The position numbers were made by a program, and so were the translations under genes. The notes under the pieces are model-generated. The model saw nothing but the letters and a program-made list of their open reading frames with translations. It made no database searches and was not told the DNA's origin. Shown here piece after piece: positions 38,456-52,495 of a stretch of DNA of 64,000 nucleotides. The DNA comes from Doryteuthis pealeii (lineage: Eukaryota; Mollusca; Cephalopoda; Myopsida; Loliginidae), in assembly GCA_023376005.1 (NCBI GenBank), contig CM042157.1, positions 67,619,460-67,683,459 on the forward strand, written 5' to 3'. Numbering within the stretch: the stretch's first letter is position 1; the number at the start of each line of letters is the position of its first letter.

Positions 38456-38787
38456 AGTAAACAAACAATGGTGTTTGATATGGCCTTAGCTGACAATTTT
38501 TGAGAGAATATGTGCTTAATTGAAGTCATACCTAATTTTGAAAATTAATTAATTGATAATTAATGAATTAGGCGGGCATATCTGTTCAAATGTAAGGCTA
38601 AACAAATCGAGAAAAAGTCAATCTCTGTATGTACATTTCGGCCTATTATGCCTTATCAGCAGAGTTATAGACAGGAAGATTGCTCTCTGTGTGAATCGAA
38701 CCCTAACTGTCAAGCTTAGAATCCCCGCCTGTCAGATTGACAGTTTTTCAAAATTAAGTATGACTTCAATTAAGTACATATTCTCCC

Positions 38788-38828
<41 letters not shown>

Positions 38829-40040
38829 GATTAATCAAGTTATTAATTAATTCTTTGGCCTGAACAAGCTGCATCCAGGAGAAAATCAAATGCTGTTGTA
38901 ACAGATTTATTTTTTTTAACATTTTAAATACTGGGGATCTGCTGCTAAGGCTAAACAAATCGAGAAAAATCAATCTCTGTATGTACATTTTGGCCTATTA
39001 GGCCTCATCAGCAAAGCTATAGATACGAAGACCGCCCCGTGTGTGACTCGAAACCCGTCTGTCAAATCGACAGGCAAGCGTCTTACCTCCACACCAAACG
39101 GACTTAGCAAGATTTCTTTGTTTTGTTAAATGTACATACAGAGATTGATTTTTCTCGATTTGTTTAGCCTTACATTTAAATAGGTAAATCCCGCCTAATT
39201 AATTATTAATGAATTAACTTTCATAAAATTAGGTTCGACTTCAATTAAGCACATATTCTACCAAATATATATATATATATATATATAGTCATCCACAGAC
39301 ACAGTGTACTTATGCCGCACCCTGTATATATATATGATTAATCAAGTTATTAATTAATTCTTTGGCCTGAACATCCTGCATCAAATGCTGTTGTAACAGA
39401 TTTATTTTTTTAACTTTTTAAATCCCGGGTATGCCCGGTAGCTTTTCAATAAATAAAAAAGAAACTTACTGAAGGGATTGTAACGAGCAGACATTGCTCC
39501 AGGGACACAACTTGATGTGAAGAAATTGCCAACGTTTTCTGTTGAACTGTAACAATCCTTCAATGGAGTAATGATTTTCATTTTAATAAGATTTGAAACA
39601 GGCACAGTCCAACCAGTTGTCTTTCCAGCCCCAGTATGGCAAGATTTAGCATCCTTCAATTTAGCCAAACTGGTAATTTTGCTAGCAGCTTTTACAACTG
39701 CAACAGCTCTGTATCTATAATTATTGGCTGAAAGAAGAAAACAAAACAAAAAATTACAATTCTTATACAGTTTTCTATAAAAGCCACACATATATACACA
39801 CACACATATATATACATATATACACACATATATACATACACATACACACACACATATATACATATATACATATACACACACATTTATATACACATACACA
39901 CACACACATATATACACACACATATATATACATATACATATATACACATATATACACACATATATACACATATATACACATATATATACACATACACACA
40001 TATATATACACACACACACACATATATACACACACACACA

Positions 40041-40087
<47 letters not shown>

Positions 40088-43000
40088 GCACACACATATA
40101 CACATATATGCACACACATATATATGCACACACATATATATACACACATACACACATATATTATATACACACACACATAATATACATACACACATATATA
40201 TACACACACATATATACACACATATACACACATATATACACACACATATATATACACACATACACACACATATATATACACACACACACACATATATATA
40301 TATACACACACATATATATACACACACACACATATATATATACCACACATATATATACACACACACATATATATATACACACACATAATACACATACACA
40401 CATATATATACACACATACACATACACACATATATATACACACATACACATACACACATATATATACACACATACACACACACTATTAGTCTAGGTTACA
40501 CATATAAATTACAAATCATACATGGATTAAAGCAATACACAATGTGTTAGCACACCACCTATCACTATACTACGTCTTAAACTTCAGTCACATGAAGCAC
40601 ACACACACACACACGTACTAAAATCTATCTCATTCTGTTCGTATCTATCTATTCCATTCTATCCCAATCTGTTCATATCTATCTATCTATCCCAATCTGT
40701 TCATATCTATCTATCTATCTCAATCTGTTCATATCTATCTATCTATCTATCCCAATCTGTTCATATCTATCTATCTATCTATCTATCCCAATCTGTTCAT
40801 CTATCTATCTCAATCTATATCTATCTATCTATCTCATCTGTTCATATCTATCTATCTATCTATCCCAATCTGTTCATATCTATCTATCTATCCAATCTAT
40901 TCATATCTATCTATCTATCTGTTCATATCTATCTATCTATCCCAATCTATCATATCTATCTATCTATAATCTATTCATATCTATCTATCTATCTCAATCT
41001 ATTCATATCTATCTATCTATCTCATATCTATCTATCTATCTATCTATCTATCTCAATCTGTTCATATCTATCTATCTATCTATCTATCTCAATCTGTTCA
41101 TATCTATCTATCTATCTATCTATCTCAATCTGTTCATATCTATCTATCTATCTCTATCTATCTATCTATCTCAATCTGTTCATTCTATCTATCTATCTAT
41201 CTCAATCTGTTCATATCTATCTATCTATCTCTCAATCTGTTCATATCTATCTATCTCAATCTGTTCATATCTATCTATCTCATCTATATCTATATCTCAA
41301 TTTGTTCATATCTATCTATCTATCTATCTCAATCTGTTCATATCTATCTATCTATCAGTAAAAAAAAAAAAAAAGAAAATAAAAGAAAAAAAAAGAAAAA
41401 AAGAAGAAATGAATGTTGAAATCTACACACAAATTTCCTGAAAGGATATGCAATTAAAGAAGAGAATGTGCTAAAACTTACCATTATCGTGAACAATTCG
41501 AAGCAATGGTTTCAGGCCAATTTTGCCGGCTGGATAAAGTTGTTTGTCATCAACCTTGAGAACATCAGCAATTCCATCTTTTACCAGTTGCATACAACGA
41601 TAAATATTGGGAGCCTGTAGAAATAACATTAAAATTTAGAAAGCAGTGTACGACATCGGCTGAATCTAGAAAGCAGTGTACGACATCAGCTGAAATGGAA
41701 GTTTCTTCTAATTCAAAAGAGGAATCCTAGAACATTCAAAGATCAAGGATCTGTGGAATCGGTCAGTTATTGAATCTACCAGGGCTGTGGATTTGGCATC
41801 ATAGATTTGGAAACAATCAAGGGATCACTGAATTAGTTGAATTTTTATGGCATGTCAACTCTTATTGGGTTATTTTTATGCCAAAGATATTTTGTTTTAT
41901 TCATTCTTGTTGGGTATTCAATTTTTTTTTTCAAACTCAATTTTTTTTATAAAAACACATTTTTAAATTCACTTTAAAAAAAAATCTATTTAACCCATAG
42001 ATGGGACCCTAACAGGTACTACAACTCCAGATCAGGGTGGACCTGGGAGTAATGGCAATGAAAGGCTCCAGAATTGGAATTTCATCACTGGTAAAACTAT
42101 AGATGTTGCATAGAATACTCATCTTGCGTTGCATCTTATGCACAGTGCGGTATAGTAGAGCACACCTGCATACCCATGGTTGTACCCACGTGTACTTGTC
42201 TTCCTTACTTGGATATTTAACTTGTTTCTTCTATCTTAACTTGGGCTGGATCTGTCTCTGGGCCAGTGGTTGAATTCTTCTGTTATTCTAGTGGATGTTT
42301 TTTCATCTGGGCTGGATCTTCTTGTGTTATTTGTTTTTTCTAAATAACAACATAAGATATTGCTTTCTTTTGAGTTCATATATATTTTATTTTAAATCTT
42401 AAAACATCTTCTGTTATTCTAGTGGATGTTTTTTCATCTGGGCTGGATCTTTTTGTGTTATTTGTTTTTTCTAAATAACAACATAAGATATTGCTTTCTT
42501 TTGAGTTCATATATATTTTATTTTAAATCTTAAAACATCTTCTGTTATTCTAGTGGATGTTTTTTCATCTGGGCTGGATCTTCTTGTGTTATTTGTTTTT
42601 TTCTAAATAACAACATAAGATATTGCTTTCTTTTGAGTTCATATATATTTTATTTTAAATCTTAAAACATCTTCTGTTATTCTAGTGGATGTTTTTTCAT
42701 CTGGGCTGGATCTTCTTGTGTTATTTGTTTTTTCTAAATAACAACATACGATATTGCTTTCTTTTGAGTTCATATATATTTTATTTTAAATCTTAAAACA
42801 TCTTCTGTTATTCTAGTGGATGTTTTTTCATCTGGGCTGGATCTTTTTGTGTTATTTGTTTTTTCTAAATAACAACATAAGATATTGCTTTCTTTTGAGT
42901 TCATATATATTTTATTTTAAATCTTAAAACATCTTCTGTTATTCTAGTGGATGTTTTTTAATCTGGGCTGGATCTTTTTGTGTTATTTGTTTTTTCTAAA

Positions 43001-44476
43001 TAACAACATAAGATATTGCTTTCTTTTGAGTTCATATATATTTTATTTTAAATCTTAAAACATCTTCTGTTATTCTAGTGGATGTTTTTTCATCTGGGCT
43101 GGATCTTTTTGTGTTATTTGTTTTTTCTAAATAACAACATAAGATATTGCTTTCTTTTGAGTTCATATATATTTTATTTTAAGATCCAAGATCCCAAACA
43201 CGCATGTAAGTGAATAAAACCCTGTCGGCTGGGGCTTTAGAATACCCTGACTACACCTCTGCAGAGGTAGAAGAACCCTTCAATGGAGCCAGCTTTGGCC
43301 GTGCGCGGTTACCCACGATGCTTAAGAAAGGAATCCTGGTGAATGAACAGTCCTGTACTTTTTTTTAGCCAAACACAGGTTGAGAGTAAAAAATTATCCG
43401 CACTTTGCCAGGACATCTATATATTAATACTTGTGTTCCTTAACCGTACGATCGTTACCACCCTGCAGTAAATATATCAAAAACTGTAATGGGTGTCCAT
43501 ACAGGATTTTCAATAGCAACCGTTGCTAGGTGTGTTTATAGCAGATCATTTTTTTTGTGTGTAAGTAAAGTCGTTGGGGTGACCTAAAGTTGGTATCAGC
43601 CAGACAGCGAGTGAGTCTATCCCCTTTTCACTAGTGCTAGACCAAGTAAATTGTTTTTTGGCATCTGAGGTGGAGTGCCACACCTACCATCAGCTCCATA
43701 CTTCACCGCACAGATCCCTGTGCTACTCATACTCTGAGTGGGCGAGGGTCGGTATCGAACCAGGAACCTTGAGGTTCCCTGCCGGACACTAACATTCAAC
43801 TGTTTAAATAAATATAAAACCATGATTTTTATTCATATTCTATTTATAAGGAGTGTGCACTGTATAACTTTACAGACTAAATTAGGGCCATATAAATGTA
43901 ATCATAAGTTCTTCCATCAAGCTTTCTTCCTTCAGAGTGAATAAGCCAGAGGAAGTTTGAGCTTGAAGAGCATCAAACTTATTCAACATACTTATGTATA
44001 TGAATAACAAACTTACTGACTTAGCACTTATAAACAAACACAAAAGGAATGAACTGGTCAAGCACCCTGTATATCACTGTTTGTAAAGCCCTTCGAATGA
44101 GTGAATCAATTCAATAAAACCGATCCTATTTCTCTCTAGGGGTTCCATTATGGATTCTTATCAAAACCCATTTATCTAGTCCTGTTCTTGAATATTAGCT
44201 TAATATGCATGTAAAGATTCATCATGAATCTGGTTATACAAAGAGACAGAAATTGCCATTTATGTTGTAGATTATTAATTAAAAAATAAAACACTTTATT
44301 CTAATGATAAAAATTTAGAATTTATTGTGATTATGGACCATTTCCACTCGTGGGTATCTGGGGCCCACAAAGCTTCTTCAGAGCACGTATATCTTTTATT
44401 TAGACCAGGTCCAGATACCCACGAGTGGAAATGGTCCATAATCACGATACCCATGGTATTTAAGGCCTTTTTATTC

Positions 44477-44517
<41 letters not shown>

Positions 44518-44797
44518 GATGCTGATAGGTATACATTCTGTGTCCCTGATGCACAACAATCTAAAAGGACGCAGTAAAATCATATCCATGCATCTCAGTG
44601 TTTTCTTTTTTCTTCCTCCACCATTTCAAGCTAAGTGTAAATACATTTCAATAGTTTCTTAGGAATGAATTACACAGGATATGTTACAATGTAGGAGTTA
44701 GATGGCTTTAGTTGGGACCCATAAATTTTCCTGGGGACTCATTCAAACAAATATGTGCATCCCAGGATGCACTTAATCAAAACGCTCTCAGTATCAC

Positions 44798-44868
<71 letters not shown>

Positions 44869-45204
44869 AAGTAAACTACAGACACGTGTTTCAAGGTATC
44901 ACCTCTCATCAGTGCAGTTATATATATATATATATATATATATATGGGCCAGGTTAGCTCAGTCGGTAGAGCGTTCGGCTAGAAACCACAAGGTTCCTAG
45001 TTCGATACCGGTCCTCGCCAACTCAGCGTATGAGTAGCACAGGGATCTGTGCGGTAAAGTAAGGAGCTGATGGTAGGTGTGGCACTCCACTTCAGATGCC
45101 AAAAACAATCTCCTTGGTCTAGCGCTATTGGAAAGGGGATAGACTCCCTCGCTGACTGGCTGATACCGATATTAGGCCGCCCCGACGACATTACTTACTT
45201 TTTA

Positions 45205-45240
<36 letters not shown>

Positions 45241-46424
45241 CACACACACACACACACACAAATATTAACACATAGATAAGAAGATAAGATTCATTACAAT
45301 TCATAATATAAAAAACATGATTTTTTTAAAATAATTTATTTATTTATAAGGAGTGTGCACTGTATAACTTTACAGACTAAACTAGGGCCATATAAAGTAT
45401 AAATTTAAGAGGAGCCATAGTCTGTATAGTTTTACCAACTGACTCAAGGGACCCGTTAATCGTTTCCAACTCGGGCTCAAGGGACCCCTTAAATCGTTTC
45501 CAACTCGGGATCAAGGGACCCCTTAAATCGTTTCCAACTCGGGATCAAGGGACCCCTTAAATCGTTTCCAACTCGGGATCAAGGGACCCCTTAATCGTTT
45601 CCAACTCGGGCAAGGGACCCCTTAATCGTTTCCAACTCGGGATCAAGGGACCCCTTAATCGTTTCCAACTCGGGCTCTTCAGCCCCGATTTTTTTTTTTT
45701 GAGCCAAGTTTGTCAAGCTAAATATCTTATCTGAACAAAGAAGCAACTTACCGATACACATTTAATTGTAGGAATAGTTGTAGCTAGATTCTGGCAATCT
45801 TCCGCCTTAGATGCAATATGACACCATTTTACTGTAAAAGAAGAAAAAGTTAATTAGGTCATTTCAACAATATCCAGGGATGCTGATAGGTACATATCCT
45901 GTATCCCTGATGCACAAAAATCTAAAAAGGCCGCAGTAAAATCATACCCATGCATCCCAGTGCTTTTCTTTTTTCTTCCCCCCCACCATTTCAAGCTAAC
46001 TGTACATACATTTCAATAGCTTCTTAGAAACTAATTACGTAGGATAGGTGATATACCCTATTGACCAATGTAATGCGCCGACGGGTTACTATAAGTAACA
46101 GGGATAATTGTGGCTTGGCAGTAAGCCAATAACTATTTGTCGGACGTAATTTCCACTTATCTGTATTGTATTTGTCTACTTTCTGTTAATACATTTTCCT
46201 ACATTTGTTACCCGTTGTTTTGTTCTTATTTGACCCCTTAAAACCTCACAACAATAGGTTACAAGACAGGAGTTAGACTGCTTAGATTTTCCCGGGGGAC
46301 TCATTCAAAGCAAGTATTTATAGAATTGCATATATATACATACATATATATATATATGCATACACACACACATATATATATAAAGAGAGGATATATATAT
46401 GCATGCACATACACATGCGCACAC

Positions 46425-46462
<38 letters not shown>

Positions 46463-49400
46463 GTTGTTCTGGTTCCAACGGGAGAAAATTTGATATTTTA
46501 TAAAAAAAGAAGAAGGTCTGCAAAATGTATTATGTTCTTAGAAAAAATGTTTTAATTCTTTTTATCTTATATACGCAACACGTGTTTCTGATCTGTTGTC
46601 TTCTTCGGGCATTGAGTTATTAATTTGACAGAATATGTCCGATATTTGATAGGTTGTGTGTGTTTCTGCAACTTTTCTGTTATGGCTGTTTAATAACGGT
46701 TGAACGTTACGTTATTCCAGGACGCACTAAATCAAAAAGCTATCAGCATCACTGAATATCCATTTTTTGATATCTATATATTAACACTATTCGATTATTT
46801 CCTATCAGTCTAACATAAACAAAGGGGAACCACTCTTGACTAATAAATTATTTATCTATTTATTGATCTACTAGGAAAAAAGAAGATGGGTTAGGGTTAG
46901 TTTAATGGGAAAATAAATAAATAATTTATCAGTCAAGAGTGGTTCCCCTTTGTTTATGTTAGACTCATAGGAAATAACCCACTATTCTTAATACCCTCTG
47001 GTTAAAAATAAGATCATCCAAGATGAAATGCAAAAATGTAAATCCTGATTATCTGGTGTCGCTTATCCGCCGAATTCTTATTTCTTAAGAGTGTCGTCCC
47101 ATCAGTTAAATAAGCGGCCATTACCTTTTTTTATTATAAAGAAATAAAGGGAAAAAAAAGGACATGCTACACAGAAAAAAATATAAGAGAAAAAGAAAGA
47201 GTAGGGTAAAAATAGAGAGAGGGGTTGAGCACGTGGAAGTGATAATGCTAAACTGTTTCAATCGAACATAATGAAAAGAAGGAAAGAAAGACAAAAGAAA
47301 AGTGAGAGAGAGTTAAATCAAGATTATCATACTTTTTACATATTGAACTATTGGCAATAGCTCTTAAGTAAACATATCAAACGTTGTAATAATTAAATTA
47401 TCATACTTTGGTATATCCACAGGTCCTGCTAGTAATGTATTATTATGCATCTGATTAGGAATAACAATTTATTTGTCTTCATTTTTGAGAGGAGGCTTGA
47501 TAAGTAGGCTGAACTGGCACAAGGGTGTCAAAATTAGGGTGACCCAGAAAAAACAGAACCCACAAATTTTGTAATAAAACTGTTAATTTTAACTATGAGG
47601 GTCTAGGGTTAGAGTTTAGGGTTAGAGTTAGGGTTATGATTAGGATTAGGGTTAGGGTTGGGGTTTAGGGTTAGTTTAATGGGAAAATGAATAAATAATT
47701 TGGGTTCTGTTTTTTCTGGGTCACCCTGTATACCGGTGACCCAGAAAAAAACAGAACCCACTAATTTTGTAATAAAACTTAATTTTAACTAGGGTGTTTA
47801 GGGTTAGGGGTTAGGCTTAGGCTTCGGGTTAGGGTTTAAGGTTAGTTTAATGGGAAAAATAAATAAGTAATTTGGGTTCTGTTTTTTCTGGGTCACCCTA
47901 ATTTTGACACCTTTGTGCAAGTTCAGCCGATAAGTATTATTTTGATTTTTTTCTGATATGCTGTAAAACAAAAAATATAAGAATTAGTGGGGTATAAGTT
48001 TGAAGCTTACACTTGCATTCCTATAATGTATTAAAAAAAAAAAAAGATCCAGGAGAAAGCTCTAACCGCATCAGCGTGGATATGGCAGTCCTATATTGTG
48101 ACATCAAACGAATAAAATCTGGTGGTATTGTGAGATACTGCTGGGGCGCTCTGGGTTTGTGTTAATGATGCTTCGGCCCCAAAACCATGCCTGAACCCAG
48201 GATCATCATCTGGTGAAGGCTTTGTGAATGCTACTGTGTAAATAGCAGTCATTGTATGAAGATTATTTAGGCTATCCAAAAAAAGAACAACCCAATATAG
48301 AATATTTGGTAGGGAAGAGACAAAGTCAATTTATGCAGGTTAACAAAAAAAAAAAAAATAAATTATAAGTTAGTATTATCTGCATTATTTGGACTATTGT
48401 CCTCATCTACATTGTTATCTGTATATTGTTTCGGCCGATATGCCCTCCGGCCTTCTTCAGGTATTTCTTGTCGGACTTGGGAACCTTCTTTTTAGACTCG
48501 AGGGCCATCACAGAACTTTGAACCTAACCCTTTATTCAGTCCACGGCGGTATCCTGTTCTCATTCCGCTAATCCTTGCTGGGGTAGGAGCTGTGTTAATT
48601 ATTTTTCTATGGAAGTGCCGCCTGTCAGGATTGAACCTGGAATCCAGAGATAACTGACACTTAGAACTGTCTTAATCTAACTACCTTATCCATTAGGCCA
48701 TGTGTCCAATTGGATCATCAAGCCTCATCTCAAACGTTGTGTCAGTAAAAGAGAAAGAGCTCAGAGATTGCATTGTTATGTGACCAATGGACACATAAAT
48801 GGGAAGCCCTGCCTCCACTATCAAAAGGGAGATGATTCTATCTTGTATCCCAACCAACAAACACAGACATGCATGAAGTACAAAAATTATCCATTCCCCA
48901 CAGCCAGTATTACAAAATCAGATTACACTGATCTTTCATTCTAGTGCATTGGGGAGGTGCAGGTGTGGGATAAGAATCCCCAGGACCAGAAGACCGGGGA
49001 AGAAGAAAAATTGATCTCAGCTCAATAGTCACGGATTTATACTCCGGTTTTATATGTTGATTGAAAAGTAACTCCCTATTTTAAACTATTTTTTTAATAT
49101 ACAGTTACATTTTTCTTAGAATATAAATCCGTGACTATTGAGCTGGGATCAATTTTTCTTCTTCCTCGGTCTTCTGGTCCTGGGGATTCTTATCCCACAC
49201 CTGCACCTCCCCAATGCACTAGAATGAAAGATCAGTGTAATCTGATTTTGTAATACTGGCTGTGGGGAATGGATAATTTTTGTACTTCATGCATGTCTGT
49301 GCTTGTTGGTTGGGATACAAGATAGAATCATCTCCCTTTTGTAAAATGTGTAAGGAGCACCATCTTGCATAAAAGTCAAGTCTTCAAGATTCTCCCAAGT

Positions 49401-52400
49401 ATTGACAAATGACCAGATTTAAATGAAACTGCATATAAAAAAAAATTATAGTTTAAAATAGTTACTTTTCAATTGGGTATTAAATCAGAGCTTCTGGCTG
49501 GCTACTCATGCAGACCACATCTACCCATTCATCTGAATTTGGTTATATATATATAGAGAGAAATTGCCCCAATCGTAAAATGTGGAGGAGCACCTTCTTG
49601 CATAAAAAATATTATTGAAGACTTGATTTTTTATGCAAGAAGGTGCTCCTCCACATTTCACATATCCACTATTTCCTCCCAATGGTAGCAGGTAACTAAC
49701 TTTCAACATGTTCATTCAGTAGAGTAGCTGTAAGAGTGTCAGGGTTACTTTTGAAAATTAATATCTTTTGAGGATTTTATGAAAAGGACAAAGTTTCAGA
49801 ATTTGTTATTTTATGACGCATCAACCATTTTTGGGTTAAGTTTTTTTTTTTACGGCATATCAACCATTTTGAGGTTTGGTTTTTTTTTTACGGCATATCA
49901 ACCATTTTGGGGTTTGGTTTTTTTTTTTTCGGCATATCAACCATTTTGGGGTTTGGTTTGTTTTTTTACGGCATATCAACCATTTTGGGGTTTGGTTTGT
50001 TTGTTTTACGGCATATCAACCATTTTGGGGTTTGGTTTGTTTGTTTTACGGCATATCAACCATTTTGGGGTCGGCATATCAACCATTTTGGGGTTTGGCT
50101 AGTTTGTTTTACGGTATATCAACCTTTTTTGAGTTATTTAATGCCAAAACAACTCATTTTTGATAAACAAAGGACTCAGTACCTACAGTGGCTTAGGTGA
50201 TTACCCAATTAATTATTGAACAGACTCACGGCCGCTTAACTTTATAGTTTGTTTGGTTTATTGGATTTTATAGCATGTCAACCCTTGCTGGGTTATTTTA
50301 TGCCAAATACACTGTTTTATTCATTCTTGTTGAGTATTTAATAATTTTTGTTTTTCAAACTCAGTTTTTTTAAACACATTCTTTAATACTGATTTTTTAA
50401 TCTATTTAACCCATAGATGAGACCCTAACAGGTACTACCACTCCAGGTCATAGTGGACTTGGCAGTAATGGCAATAAAGAGGTGCTTCACATTCCCCCAG
50501 GGTTCCAGAATCGGAACTTCATGACCAGATGCAGTTTAATGTCATACCCAGGACATCAAAACTTCATGACCAGATGCAGTTTAATGTCATACCCAGGACA
50601 TCAAAACTTCATGACCAGATGCAGTTTAATGTCATACCCGGGACATCAAAACTTCATGACCAGATGCAGTTTAATGTCATACCCGCGAGATCAAAACCCT
50701 CAGCCACTGCCATCTAGCACATACATGATAAAAACGTTTGGGCGATGCCATAAGGACAATCTAACCGAAGAAAGGGCCAAAGTGGAGTGTTGCATGTCAT
50801 GGACTGCATAGTCACCAAGATTCCATCCTTAATCATGGATCACCATCTACAGCCAATGGGTGGCTCCATTAGGGGGGGGGGGGTTACCCCTCTGTAGAGA
50901 TGCAGCCGGTGTGTTCTACAGCCCCAGTCAACAGGGCGGACCCTTTAATGCTGAATCAAGTCAGTGTTGATAAACAAAGGACCCAAGTTGCTTACAGTAC
51001 CTGCTATTACTTAAGTGATTTCCCAGTTAAGTATTGAACAGTCTTATCACTGCTTAACTTCAGTGATCTAGAGGGAATTAGTGCTTTCACTTTGACCGTA
51101 AAAAAAAACTTTATTAGCATATGTCAGAGATGCTGATAGGTACGCATCCTGCGTCCCTGACGCACAAAAATCTAAAAGGACGCAGTAAAATCATATCCAT
51201 GCATCCCAGTTTTTTCCTTTTTCTTCCTTCACCATTTCAAGCTAACTGTAAATACATTGCAATAGTTTCTTAGAAACAAATCACGCAGGATAGGTTTCAA
51301 GATAGGGATTAGACGGCTTTAGTGGTTTCCCAAGATGTGCATCCCAGGATGCACTAAATCAAAAAGTTATCAGCATCACTGATATGGATTGGGTTAAAGA
51401 TATTTGTGGAGATGGTAGATAACATTTGCATGTACCCCTCAACACACAGACACCATATCTTAAACTTGAATATCTTGCCGTTTGAATGAACACAAATGTT
51501 GGATTTGATGGTGAAAAAAAAAACAAAAAAACAGTACAATCATTAATATTTGAAATAAAAATAAAAATAAATAAAAGATAATGAGATACATCTTAATATA
51601 ATGGAGATTCAGTATGTGTCAGTAACCAAAACTACGTCACTAATTACGTCCCAATACCCTCAGGAATTGCCTAAGTTTATCAATGAGTATTTAATTTATA
51701 GTCAAAATCATTAATACATAAAATAAGTCTCATTTATTAACGATGTCTATGAAAATCTGAGTTTGATTTGCCTCAAAACAGCCCATGTTATTAGTGTGTT
51801 TAAAATCCTGCAATGTGTGTAATATATCACTAAGAAATAAATGTTTACATGATATATGGTTTGGTTAATTTACTTACTGGTTTTAACAAAACCGGGTTTA
51901 ATAAATAATTACTTGGTGTTATTGATTTCTAATATTGTTTTATTCTCCAACGTATTAAAATCAATCCTATGAATAATTTTATATAGAAACCAATTAAGAT
52001 ATAATTAAAATGTGTAATCTTTTTAAATGCATTCTTATTTGATTTCGTTAGTCTTTCTAATTTATATTTCATTACATTAAAACTTGTTAGTATATATAAT
52101 TTTAAGAAAATTATAATATTTAAATTTATCAGAAAAGAGGGTCCCCAAGGAGGAATGATGCACTAACGTCATTTATGAATATGGGAGTGTTTTGAAATAC
52201 TTGTTTTAAGTTTCGAACAGATTGTTTCAGAAATGTTATTTTAAATGAAATTTAGGTGGAGTTTTGGAATGAACATTCCCCCCACCACACCTTTTTAGTT
52301 TTTGTTTTAATCTGTTTTGTCACATAGGTGGCAGGGAGTGTCATATAGGAAGGGCTGTATTGTAAATGGACCCCTCGTTGTATAACTATTTGGAATTTCC

Positions 52401-52459
52401 CTAATATTATTATCCTAAGAAATATCAGGTAGAAAAAAAGGCGGGGGGAGGTCACTCCC

Positions 52460-52495
<36 letters not shown>

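Larger units (their letters stand above)
38505..39262. mobile_element. Palindromic element carrying two hammerhead copies (Penelope/retrozyme-like)
   Basis: Left arm (38505-38640) and right arm (39120-39262) are inverted copies that share GCTAAACAAATCGAG and an AATTAGGCGGG segment. The two hammerheads lie inside, each followed by similar downstream sequence. The middle holds a TA repeat (38792-38825). No reverse transcriptase was found, so the assignment rests on structure. Confidence 0.5.

Noticed and set aside
39402..40483. Cys/Val/Tyr-rich open frames up to 251 codons
   Set aside because: Artefacts of the CA/TA repeat. Only the part at 39470-39727 is real, as transferrin exon 4.
44945..45015. 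Possible functional tRNA gene
   Set aside because: A and B boxes are present, but the acceptor and anticodon stems do not pair and a SINE body follows directly.
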